Source: a virus | Length of the DNA: 24,723 nt | Reading direction: 5' to 3' (one strand) | IMG/VR virus record: IMGVR_UViG_3300008339_000451 | Coordinates: 1 to 24,723 of that record | Shown here: one piece after another, positions 16,795 to 23,633 of the stretch | Layout: each line of letters opens with the position of its first letter | Position numbering within the stretch: the stretch's first letter is position 1 | The notes under the pieces: generated by a model | The model's database searches: none | The model's input: only the letters and a program-made list of their open reading frames with translations | What the model was told of the DNA's origin: nothing | Made by a program: the position numbers and the translations under genes

Positions 16795-18978
16795 TTAATT
16801 TGTTATATCTGTTATTACTAAAACATCATTTTCATCATAATAAGAAAGTCTCAAAGCCTGATCCGATCTTCTGAATATATTACAGTTATAATAACCATAA
16901 ACCGTAGTTGCAGTTGTAAAATCTATGAAAGCGACATCGTTTGTAATAGTATTTTGTTGGAAATAATCTACTACAGTATTGTTTGTAAAATTATCTCTTA
17001 TAAAATTATCATAAAAATATTCTCCTATTGTATTATCATAGAAATTATTTCCTATAATATTTCCTTTATATTGACCTCCTCCAAAACCAAATCCATCCTG
17101 TATTTCATTTGATGAAAAATTTACACCAATAGAATTATGAGAAAAATCACCTAAATTATTTAAATAACAATAATCACCAATTGTGTTTTGATTAGTTTGA
17201 CCAGAAAAATTATTAACCGTACAACCGAAACCTATATTGTTATATCCAAATTCTTGAAATATCTGATTTCCTTTGAAATCTGTTTTTAATCTATTACTCC
17301 AAAAATTTGTCAATATTAAATTTCCTTTGAAATTATTCATAATTTCATTATTCTCAAACAAATATCCTCCTATATTATTAATTATTCCTATTGTATTAGT
17401 ATTGAAACTGTCGCCAATATTATTTTTCCAAAAATTATTATATATAGAATTTTGATAAAAGTTGTAACCTACTTTATTTTCATTAAAATTACCTATAAAT
17501 GAATTCTGATATACAGTTCCTATCATCGAATTATTCTGAAAACTTCTATCAATTAGATTTTCATAAAAATCATCTCCAATATTATTATTATAGAAATCAC
17601 CATTGCTGAAAGTCAAGAAATTTCTTGCGAATCCATCTCCAATAAAATTATTATCAAAATCTTGTCCATCATCATCTCCCAACATATTATATTCAAAATA
17701 ATTTCCAATTCTATTATCTGCCATATCACAAATTATAATATTATTTCTAAATCTAACCCCTACTTTATTTCTATCAAAATCATCGTTTATAATATTATAT
17801 TGAAAATATGTACCTGTAGTATTAGAATCCATATCATCATCAAAAGTATTACTAAATACTCCATCTCCGAATACATTATTTTCATAGTTCCCATTTAAAA
17901 AAACGTTGTTTGATAATAAAAATGTATTTTCATCACTATTATAAAGAGACGCATAATTTCCTAAATAAGTATTATAATTTTGATTATTATTAAAAGTATA
18001 GTATTCACTATATCCTGAGGATGTAAACAAATTACACTGAAATGGATTCAATTGTCCCATATACTCTCCACGAGAATAACCAACATTAGTCATTGATACA
18101 ATTGTTGTTCCTGTAACTTGCATACTAGTATTATCGTTAACAGCAATTATTTCATAATACATAAAACAACCAATTGGAGAATTGTACGGTGTATAAACTG
18201 CCAATACATCTCCTTCTATAAAATCTGAACTAAATGTAGTACCTATACCTGTTACCAATCCGTTCCCACTATCAATAGATACTGTACCTTGATAAAATCT
18301 TTCGCAATAATATGTACTATATCTTTTAAATTGAACTGCGACAAAATCATAATCAGCTCTATTACCATACTCGTCAATACGTTCTGTAATTCTACCCTTT
18401 GCTAAGTTATTAGTGACTTCAGTTGTTGTAAAATCTATATCATACTTTATTGTATGATTTGGAAACGTTGGAGAATAAACATTTGAAGAAATTGCATTTC
18501 CTGAAATAGCTAACACTATTAATGGTTCAGTATTTCCGGTTTTATAATTTCCTGATGTAATTGCATTTCCCATGTTATCAAAATCTGGTTGATCATAACA
18601 AGTCTGGAAATCAGTAATTAAATAATTAGTTCCAGCACTTAATGTACTACCTGTGTAATAATTATATAATTCATCATATGTAACACTAACTATACTACCT
18701 ACAGAAATAATTCCAGTCAAATTACTTCCATCTCCATAGAATGAATTTGCATAAACATCCCCACTTAAGTTTAAAATATTAGATATTGAATCAAATGTAA
18801 AATTTGAACTTGCACCAAAACTATTATTATCATTGAACTGAACCTCTGAATTATTACCTGCTGGATTTGTTGTTCCACCAGAACTTGCTCCTGATAACGA
18901 TTGTAAGTATGTCAAATTACCATCCATTTCGGATATGGTAAGTTTTGAACCTTTAACTGATCTTAATACTAATCCCAT
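16795..18978 (-). CDS. Asn-rich 9-residue-repeat tail fibre protein
   Basis: This is a 727-residue protein. Its N-terminus (MGLVLRSVKGSKLTISEMDG) is a common start of Bacteroidota phage fibre proteins and probably anchors it to the tail. Residues 99-124 (VTYDELYNYYTGSTLSAG, then NYLITDF) form the domain shared with the gene at 13699-15543. Residues about 350-695 consist of 9-residue units F-x-x-N-x-I-G-x-x, such as FYENLIDRS, FNENKVGYN, FYQNSIYNN and FWKNNIGDS. Two units would make one 18-residue turn of a beta-solenoid with stacked Phe and Asn. The last 35 residues form a cap (GYYNCNIFRRSDQALRLSYY). It follows the gp15-like gene by 19 nt. Confidence 0.8.
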   Translation of the reverse strand: MGLVLRSVKGSKLTISEMDGNLTYLQSLSGASSGGTTNPAGNNSEVQFNDNNSFGASSNFTFDSISNILNLSGDVYANSFYGDGSNLTGIISVGSIVSVTYDELYNYYTGSTLSAGTNYLITDFQTCYDQPDFDNMGNAITSGNYKTGNTEPLIVLAISGNAISSNVYSPTFPNHTIKYDIDFTTTEVTNNLAKGRITERIDEYGNRADYDFVAVQFKRYSTYYCERFYQGTVSIDSGNGLVTGIGTTFSSDFIEGDVLAVYTPYNSPIGCFMYYEIIAVNDNTSMQVTGTTIVSMTNVGYSRGEYMGQLNPFQCNLFTSSGYSEYYTFNNNQNYNTYLGNYASLYNSDENTFLLSNNVFLNGNYENNVFGDGVFSNTFDDDMDSNTTGTYFQYNIINDDFDRNKVGVRFRNNIIICDMADNRIGNYFEYNMLGDDDGQDFDNNFIGDGFARNFLTFSNGDFYNNNIGDDFYENLIDRSFQNNSMIGTVYQNSFIGNFNENKVGYNFYQNSIYNNFWKNNIGDSFNTNTIGIINNIGGYLFENNEIMNNFKGNLILTNFWSNRLKTDFKGNQIFQEFGYNNIGFGCTVNNFSGQTNQNTIGDYCYLNNLGDFSHNSIGVNFSSNEIQDGFGFGGGQYKGNIIGNNFYDNTIGEYFYDNFIRDNFTNNTVVDYFQQNTITNDVAFIDFTTATTVYGYYNCNIFRRSDQALRLSYYDENDVLVITDITN

Positions 18979-18997
18979 TTATTTTTTTTATTTTAAT

Positions 18998-19801
18998 TTA
19001 TTCTAAATAATCATCTACATATCCATTGACCACGAAATCATTTACAGTACCAATCATCGGATTTGGGTTATTCAAAGAAGAACTACCACCACTTTCACTT
19101 ATATCAATACGAATCTTGTTGATTGCTTGGACTTTTTCCCACAATCTAGGATCCACAATTTTACCATGTAAAGTCATAGGAACAACAACGCTAAACCTTC
19201 TATCTGCTTCTATGTCATCTACAGTATTTTCTTCCGAAGGATCACTCATTTCGGTGAAAAGAGGATAACCATTAATGTTTATGTATGCTTCTTTGTCAGA
19301 AAATGTATTCGCAATTATTTCCTCATAATATACATTAGTATCTTCCATGTAATGAGAAAAAAATCTTAATTCATATTCAATATCTACCCTTGGAGGTTGA
19401 GGAACTTTATAAATATCATATCCCTTAATTAGACCATCAAAGTTCGCTACCTTCAAAAAAGTAAATTTCTTTTTTTTGGGTATAGTTGAACGTTTTAAAG
19501 GATTTTCACCCGGTTTAACGGATTTTCTCCTTAAAGTCATAAAAGGCATCGTAATTTCCTGCCCAGCTTCATCTCTAAGATATTTAAAATTATTCCTGAA
19601 TTCAGCCCATCGTTCTTGAGTCAAAAATATGACAGGAACAGCTCTTGTATTAGCCCTTTCATCAATAACAGAAATTTCTAATGAACGAATAAAAGATATT
19701 AGACCATCATCCATATCTTCCAAAAGAAGCCTTTGTGGAAGATAATCAAAATTTCTAAAGCTTTGATTTAAAAAATTATCAATATTTCTAGTTATAGACA
19801 T
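18998..19801 (-). CDS. Tail sheath terminator/stabiliser (T4 gp15-like)
   Basis: At 267 residues it is close to T4 gp15 (272). Shared features are an N-terminal QSFRNFDYLPQRLL region, VPVIFLTQERWAEFR near residues 55-69 (T4 has a similar VPITYASKEHF), and YELRFFSHYMEDTNVYYEEI, matching the T4 YELSIFTRYEDD stretch. A C-terminal part has further strands. In T4 the protein forms a hexamer that caps the finished tail and joins it to the neck. This gene is preceded by a CTATTTAT box at 23 nt and follows a regulator-like gene that separates it from the gp14-like gene. Confidence 0.85.
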   Translation of the reverse strand: MSITRNIDNFLNQSFRNFDYLPQRLLLEDMDDGLISFIRSLEISVIDERANTRAVPVIFLTQERWAEFRNNFKYLRDEAGQEITMPFMTLRRKSVKPGENPLKRSTIPKKKKFTFLKVANFDGLIKGYDIYKVPQPPRVDIEYELRFFSHYMEDTNVYYEEIIANTFSDKEAYININGYPLFTEMSDPSEENTVDDIEADRRFSVVVPMTLHGKIVDPRLWEKVQAINKIRIDISESGGSSSLNNPNPMIGTVNDFVVNGYVDDYLE

Positions 19802-19816
19802 GTGATTTTTATATCT

Positions 19817-19824
19817 ATAAATAG
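19817..19824 (-). promoter_or_regulatory. Candidate late-promoter box CTATTTAT (gp15/fibre unit)
   Basis: The minus strand reads CTATTTATAG 23 nt before the gp15-like ATG. The other strand reads TATAAATA here, the T4 late consensus, but in the wrong direction for any nearby gene. Confidence 0.5.
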
Positions 19825-19873
19825 AAGAAATAATTTAATAAAAAAACACTATTTCTAAAAAATGCAACCTACT

Positions 19874-20698
19874 TTAGGCAATGAAATTGATAAAGGTTAA
19901 TTCATTTGACATTCTTTTGTAAAGATTATTTTTAAATATGAAATAGGAGGAGTCTAATTCCATATATCTTATAATTTTATAACTAACGTTAGATCTAACT
20001 TTCTCTACTCTCTTTTTATCCTCTAAAACTAAACCTAGTGATTTAGCTTTATCTATAAACCGACTTCCAGTGGATTTAGACTTCCTGCCAAAACTATTAG
20101 CTATTTTATTTCTAGATAAAGTCAGATCTGTATTAATTCTTTTATTCCGTAATAAATTATCATTAGAATTTTGAAGTTCACGCTTTTTATATTTTTCAGT
20201 CAAATGACTAAGATATTTTCTCAAATACCTCTTAATTTTTTTCCGTGTGGACTTTGCCTCAATTTTGCCGAACTTCTTTAATTCTTCAGATAATATTTTC
20301 TCTTTTAACTTAAATTCCTGTGTATGTAAATTTTCTTCCAAAACCAGAGTTTTCAAAATAACTTCCAGCTCTTTCGGATTTTTATACGCTAACTTATACC
20401 CCTTTTGGGTTTTAATCTTAAATTTTTCTTTAATTTTATTGAAACTAGAGAAATATAAATTATTATTTTTTTTCTCAATTAAACCGTTTTTAATTAGGAA
20501 TTTGACTTTTGATCTTAAATTTGATTCAGAAATCCCTAATTTATTAGCAAAAAAACTATATCTTTTAGTAATATCTAAAATAATTCCTCCAGAATATAAA
20601 AATTTAAGAGAATAGAATACACTAATGGCTTTTAACCATTGGTTATCCTTAGCTAGTATTGTAACTAGCCCTCTATTTATTTTAATAGTATTTGCCAA
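19874..20698 (-). CDS. Winged-helix DNA-binding protein inside neck module
   Basis: This is a 274-residue, very basic protein. Residues 48-83 (YSFFANKLGISESNLRSKVK, then a LIEKK...LYF wing) look like a winged helix-turn-helix. Residues 85-185 are Lys/Glu-rich and helical. Residues 192-225 (LSRNKIANSFGRKSKSTGSR, then FIDKAKSLGLV) look like a second helix-turn-helix. It is not a known structural protein. A transcription regulator or replication-initiator-like factor is plausible. The only workable start is TTG at 20698; an in-frame TGA lies 18 nt upstream and no other Met occurs before residue 246. Two hairpins flank this start. It splits gp14-like from gp15-like, unlike T4, and is probably an insertion. 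Confidence 0.65.
   Translation of the reverse strand: MANTIKINRGLVTILAKDNQWLKAISVFYSLKFLYSGGIILDITKRYSFFANKLGISESNLRSKVKFLIKNGLIEKKNNNLYFSSFNKIKEKFKIKTQKGYKLAYKNPKELEVILKTLVLEENLHTQEFKLKEKILSEELKKFGKIEAKSTRKKIKRYLRKYLSHLTEKYKKRELQNSNDNLLRNKRINTDLTLSRNKIANSFGRKSKSTGSRFIDKAKSLGLVLEDKKRVEKVRSNVSYKIIRYMELDSSYFIFKNNLYKRMSNELTFINFIA
20652..20669 (-). promoter_or_regulatory. Hairpin inside start of DNA-binding gene
   Basis: A perfect 6-bp stem GCTAGT/ACTAGC with a 6-nt loop lies about 29 nt inside the coding region. Together with the hairpin just upstream of the TTG start it could control translation or act as an operator. Confidence 0.3.
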
Positions 20699-20699
20699 C

Positions 20700-20719
20700 T
20701 GACAGTATGAAAACTGTCA
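20700..20719 (-). promoter_or_regulatory. Inverted repeat before TTG start
   Basis: A perfect 7-bp stem TGACAGT/ACTGTCA with a 6-nt loop ends 2 nt before the TTG start of the DNA-binding gene. There is no T-run after it on the minus strand, so it is not a terminator. It may be a binding site for the encoded protein or a structure masking the start. Confidence 0.4.
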
Positions 20720-20757
20720 AATTTATTATAAAAAATTATAAAAAACAAAGTGATTGT

Positions 20758-21315
20758 TTAACGGGCTTGGAATACGTCAGAGTTAACCTCGACTCCTTTT
20801 ATTGTTATATAGAAGAATTTATCTGATCCAAAAGCGTATTTATTATTAATATCTGACGCACCGTTATCAATAATCTCATAGTAGTTTCCTTTGTGATATA
20901 TAAAATCACCCATACGAATAGTAGCGTTAATTTCCTCTAAGTGAGTCAAATACACATGTGCTGTAAACTTGCCTAAACCTTCTCTAATTAATCCACCCGG
21001 AGCAAAATAACTTGGAGAATCTGTTTCGACTGTTACTCTTCCGAAAATTTCAATAGGTGCTTCATAAACTTTTTGTTTTGCCTCACCGTAAACTCTATGT
21101 GTTTTGGTAGTTCGATAATCAATTCTATAAAGTAGAAAACTTTCTAATAAAATATCATTTACAATTTCCCTACCCATCCCATCTAATAAACGTCTTTCTT
21201 TTTCTCCAAAAAATAATCTTATACCTTTTTTGTTTACGTCTAATTCCTTAGCCTCCTCTGGTTTGGGTACCCTCTCGTTTCTGAGTTCGTTATTATTTGA
21301 TGGTAAATCTGCCAT
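20758..21315 (-). CDS. Neck protein (T4 gp14-like)
   Basis: This is a 185-residue protein, shorter than T4 gp14 (256). The order of features agrees with the family: a helical start with IVNDILLESFLLYRIDYRTT, a central IEIFGRVTVE strand region, and MGDFIYHKGNYYEIIDNG, comparable with the T4 segment where a GDLIYF strand precedes FEI. The protein would help close the portal vertex and dock the tail. The call rests on the motif pattern together with its place right after the gp13-like gene (3 nt gap), as in T4. The C-terminal extension of T4 is missing. Confidence 0.72.
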   Translation of the reverse strand: MADLPSNNNELRNERVPKPEEAKELDVNKKGIRLFFGEKERRLLDGMGREIVNDILLESFLLYRIDYRTTKTHRVYGEAKQKVYEAPIEIFGRVTVETDSPSYFAPGGLIREGLGKFTAHVYLTHLEEINATIRMGDFIYHKGNYYEIIDNGASDINNKYAFGSDKFFYITIKGVEVNSDVFQAR

Positions 21316-21318
21316 TTA

Positions 21319-22494
21319 TTAACCTATGTAAATTCCTAACATATTGTAGGATAGTGTTTTATTTATATTTTCTTGCATAGAAGAATTATTTTCAAGCAAT
21401 GCTTTGAAATTTAATTTTTCTAATTGAGTTTTAATTTCTTCTTTCAAATTAGCCATATCATCTTTAGCAGTTGATAAAAGATCGGAACTGTTTAAAGTTA
21501 ATTCGGCATCTGGAATTGGTAAATTTCCTCCAAATTTACCTCTAATTGATAAACCTAAAATTCTCATCGATATTGCTAGAGCATACCTTTGAACCCAATA
21601 TTTACCATTTGAATTTAATTCATCATAAGTTAAAAATTCTAATCTTGCATCAGCAGGACCGGATACTAACCCATTTCCTTGAGATCCTGTTCCTCCTGTA
21701 TAATTTGGATTAGCAGAATAACCACTGTAAGACCAGTTACCAGCTTGACCTATTTCATCATAATAACGATAAAATACAGTTCCGGGAGTTTGACCACCAA
21801 CACCACCAGTAATACCATAAACAGTATTGCCCGTATTATTTGGTATTGGATATAAACTTAACCTTTTTGTTCCATTAGCAGCACCAGTAATTCTATAAGA
21901 ATATTCAGCAGATCTAACTTTATTTCTAACTTTTGCTGATGTAGATGTTAATAAAGTATCAAAAACTGGCATAATATAATATAAACTATGACCAGCGAAT
22001 GATGCACCAAATTCTGTAAATGCAATATTTGAATTCGAAAACGCATCAAGACCAAATAAATTAATCATTGATGGCGTAAACCATAAAATTTCATTTATTT
22101 CTCTTCCAGCTGGTATAAAATAATCTTGTGTGCCAGCAGAAAGAGTAATTGAAGCTGTTTTCATTTCTCTAATTGAGTCAGAACCAGCTCCAGCTTGCTC
22201 AGAATAAGCTTTAGAAAAAGATCTTTCAAAAGAAAAATTATTTGAAACGTATTTTAATGTAAAATCAATGTCTTTTGGCAAACCTAACATCTGCGACATT
22301 CTGTTCTCTAAAGACCAATTATTTATAAAAGTAGAATATTCTCTGATGGATTTACAAAAAGCAACTTCTAATTGTGAATCAGCCAATTCAACTTGGACAA
22401 CTGGTTCTCCAAGTTCTTGACGAATCATATAGAATAACTCCTGTTTATCAGTTTCAGAAGTTCCACTCAGACAATTAAATACACAATCAGACAT
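21319..22494 (-). CDS. Neck/head-completion protein (T4 gp13-like)
   Basis: At 391 residues it is longer than T4 gp13 (309). The N-terminal MIRQELGEPVVQVELADSQL matches T4 ILRRLGAPIINVELTPDQ, followed by a helical IREYSTFI segment. The C-terminal part has WVQRYALAISMRILG, then a long helix (DDMANLKEEIKTQLEKLNF) and the ending LGIYIG, like the T4 ending FGILVG. The centre (residues 200-290) carries a Gly/Tyr-rich insertion. It seals the DNA-filled head and provides the docking site for the tail. It lies 11 nt after a small beta protein. Confidence 0.85.
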   Translation of the reverse strand: MSDCVFNCLSGTSETDKQELFYMIRQELGEPVVQVELADSQLEVAFCKSIREYSTFINNWSLENRMSQMLGLPKDIDFTLKYVSNNFSFERSFSKAYSEQAGAGSDSIREMKTASITLSAGTQDYFIPAGREINEILWFTPSMINLFGLDAFSNSNIAFTEFGASFAGHSLYYIMPVFDTLLTSTSAKVRNKVRSAEYSYRITGAANGTKRLSLYPIPNNTGNTVYGITGGVGGQTPGTVFYRYYDEIGQAGNWSYSGYSANPNYTGGTGSQGNGLVSGPADARLEFLTYDELNSNGKYWVQRYALAISMRILGLSIRGKFGGNLPIPDAELTLNSSDLLSTAKDDMANLKEEIKTQLEKLNFKALLENNSSMQENINKTLSYNMLGIYIG

Positions 22495-22505
22495 TTAAAT
22501 TTAAA

Positions 22506-22808
22506 TTATTGATTAGCACCTTTACTATAGAAAGGATTTGTGTCATATTTTGATTTGAAAGCTACCCAAGTTCCAGAAGAAACTGTTACCCCTGATACTA
22601 AAATATCTATAGATGTACTATTAACCGTTGGAGTCCAAGTAAATGATGGACCATTCAATGGATAAATGACTATAGATCCTGCGGTCAAACAAAACAACTG
22701 ATGAACAGTAGTTCCTGTTCTATAGCCAGTAGAATCGAACGGATAAAAATTGTAATTTCCGTTGGTTAACAATGGAATTGCTTGATAATTAGCTGCTGTA
22801 TTTCCCAT
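22506..22808 (-). CDS. Small beta-rich virion protein
   Basis: This is a 100-residue protein. The pattern HQLFCLTAGSIVIYPLNG, then FTWTPTVNSTSIDILV and VSSGTWVAF, resembles small beta-sandwich proteins often found beside neck or spike genes (spike-base-like). That likeness is by eye only. It is the first gene of the neck unit, 33 nt after a CTATTTAT box and 11 nt before the gp13-like gene. It has no signal peptide. Its role is probably in the particle, but its place there is unknown. Confidence 0.6.
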   Translation of the reverse strand: MGNTAANYQAIPLLTNGNYNFYPFDSTGYRTGTTVHQLFCLTAGSIVIYPLNGPSFTWTPTVNSTSIDILVSGVTVSSGTWVAFKSKYDTNPFYSKGANQ

Positions 22809-22833
22809 GATAAATTTTAATTATTTCTAATTT

Positions 22834-22841
22834 ATAAATAG
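22834..22841 (-). promoter_or_regulatory. Candidate late-promoter box CTATTTAT (neck unit)
   Basis: The minus strand reads CTATTTATAAAT 33 nt before the ATG at 22808. On the plus strand the same site reads TATAAATA about 40 nt before the plus-strand gene at 22877, so it could serve both directions. Confidence 0.48.
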
Positions 22842-22876
22842 TTTGAAATAAACTTTTTATTTTATAATTTTAATAC

Positions 22877-23221
22877 ATGCAGAAAAGTGTTATAAAAGAA
22901 TTTTATAATAATTTGGACGAATTCAGCAAAAAATTAGTCGAACATTATATTGATAACGATTATGTTCCAAAAGTTAGAACTGGGTTAGGAAAAAAAAATA
23001 ATTTTTTTTATGAGCATAATTCCAAAAAAGGGGTTGAAATTGTCCGCGAAATTATTAAATTTAAAAAATTACAGTTAAATTCAGGGTTTTTGACTTTAAA
23101 TTCAAAAAAAGTGTTTAAATTTGTAACTAATTCTGTTGAAAAACGTTTTAATTCAAAAAACAAAACAAAACAAAATGAAAGCAAAAGTAAAATACCCACT
23201 TCTCGGACTGAAAAAAGGTGA
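22877..23221 (+). CDS. Small basic hypothetical protein
   Basis: This is a 114-residue protein of unknown family on the plus strand. The first half is helical (YNNLDEFSKKLVEHYIDNDY). The second half is very Lys/Asn/Ser-rich and ends in a low-complexity basic tail, suggesting nucleic-acid contact. It is first in a plus-strand set of four overlapping small genes and diverges from the neck unit. Its last 47 nt overlap the next gene. The minus-strand frame across the same bases is a shadow. Confidence 0.55.
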   Translation: MQKSVIKEFYNNLDEFSKKLVEHYIDNDYVPKVRTGLGKKNNFFYEHNSKKGVEIVREIIKFKKLQLNSGFLTLNSKKVFKFVTNSVEKRFNSKNKTKQNESKSKIPTSRTEKR

Positions 23222-23324
23222 ATTTGTTGAAATTCAAAAAGAATTTGATTCTTATTGTCTAATTATTCATGAAAATTCACTTATCCGAGTAGATAAGAAA
23301 AATTTAGAAATACAAAAAAAATAA
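23175..23324 (+). CDS. Small hypothetical protein, 49 aa
   Basis: I chose ATG at 23175 (context ACAAAACAAAATG) rather than the in-frame TTG at 23136. The product MKAKVKYPLLGLKKGEFVEI... ends IRVDKKNLEIQKK and looks like a small SH3-like beta barrel. Its stop TAA shares its last A with the next ATG (TAATG), which suggests translational coupling. Confidence 0.6.
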   Translation: MKAKVKYPLLGLKKGEFVEIQKEFDSYCLIIHENSLIRVDKKNLEIQKK

Positions 23325-23467
23325 TGGATTTTTTACTTCATTTAGTTGGATTATGTCCTGATACAAATAGTCATTTTGATTTAATTAATCTCTATATGGT
23401 TTATATAGAGAATAATTTCAGCTTCAAAATTTTATTAAAATATTTAGAACAGAAAATAAATGCGTAA
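23324..23467 (+). CDS. Small hypothetical protein, 47 aa
   Basis: This frame starts at ATG 23324 in a TAATG stop-start overlap with the upstream gene and ends with TAA at 23465-23467. The product (MDFLLHLVGLCPDTNSHFDL... ending LEQKINA) is helical with two short hydrophobic stretches and no family I know. The next ATG overlaps its end by 8 nt. The chain of overlaps supports that it is real. Confidence 0.5.
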   Translation: MDFLLHLVGLCPDTNSHFDLINLYMVYIENNFSFKILLKYLEQKINA

Positions 23468-23633
23468 AATATATAACCAAATAAAATTTCTTATTTTCTG
23501 TTGGTACAAAGGTCATAAATTTGGAACCGTAAGATTCCATAAAGATTCTGAAGAATCTATTTGTGCAAGATGTGGTTATAAAAGAAAGAAAAAATTTAGA
23601 ACTTATTATGATGATGATTTCTTTATTTACTGA
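23460..23633 (+). CDS. Small zinc-binding protein, DUF1660-like
   Basis: This frame starts at ATG 23460 (context AAATAAATG) and gives 57 residues, ending at TGA 23631-23633. C14-W-Y-K-G-H19-K and C35-A-R-C38-G give a Cys/His plus CxxC layout, as in the small phage family DUF1660 (CxxxGHK...CxRCG). It probably binds zinc and nucleic acid; its role is unknown. Its last 11 nt overlap the end of the convergent coiled-coil gene. Confidence 0.62.
   Translation: MRKIYNQIKFLIFCWYKGHKFGTVRFHKDSEESICARCGYKRKKKFRTYYDDDFFIY

Noticed and set aside
16285-16821. Plus-strand hydrophobic open frames suggesting small membrane proteins
   Set aside because: They lie antisense to better supported minus-strand genes; their hydrophobic character comes from AT-rich antisense DNA.
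20247-20615. Plus-strand 122-residue frame within the DNA-binding gene
   Set aside because: It is antisense to a Lys-rich helical protein and shows the Phe/Leu-rich composition expected of a shadow.
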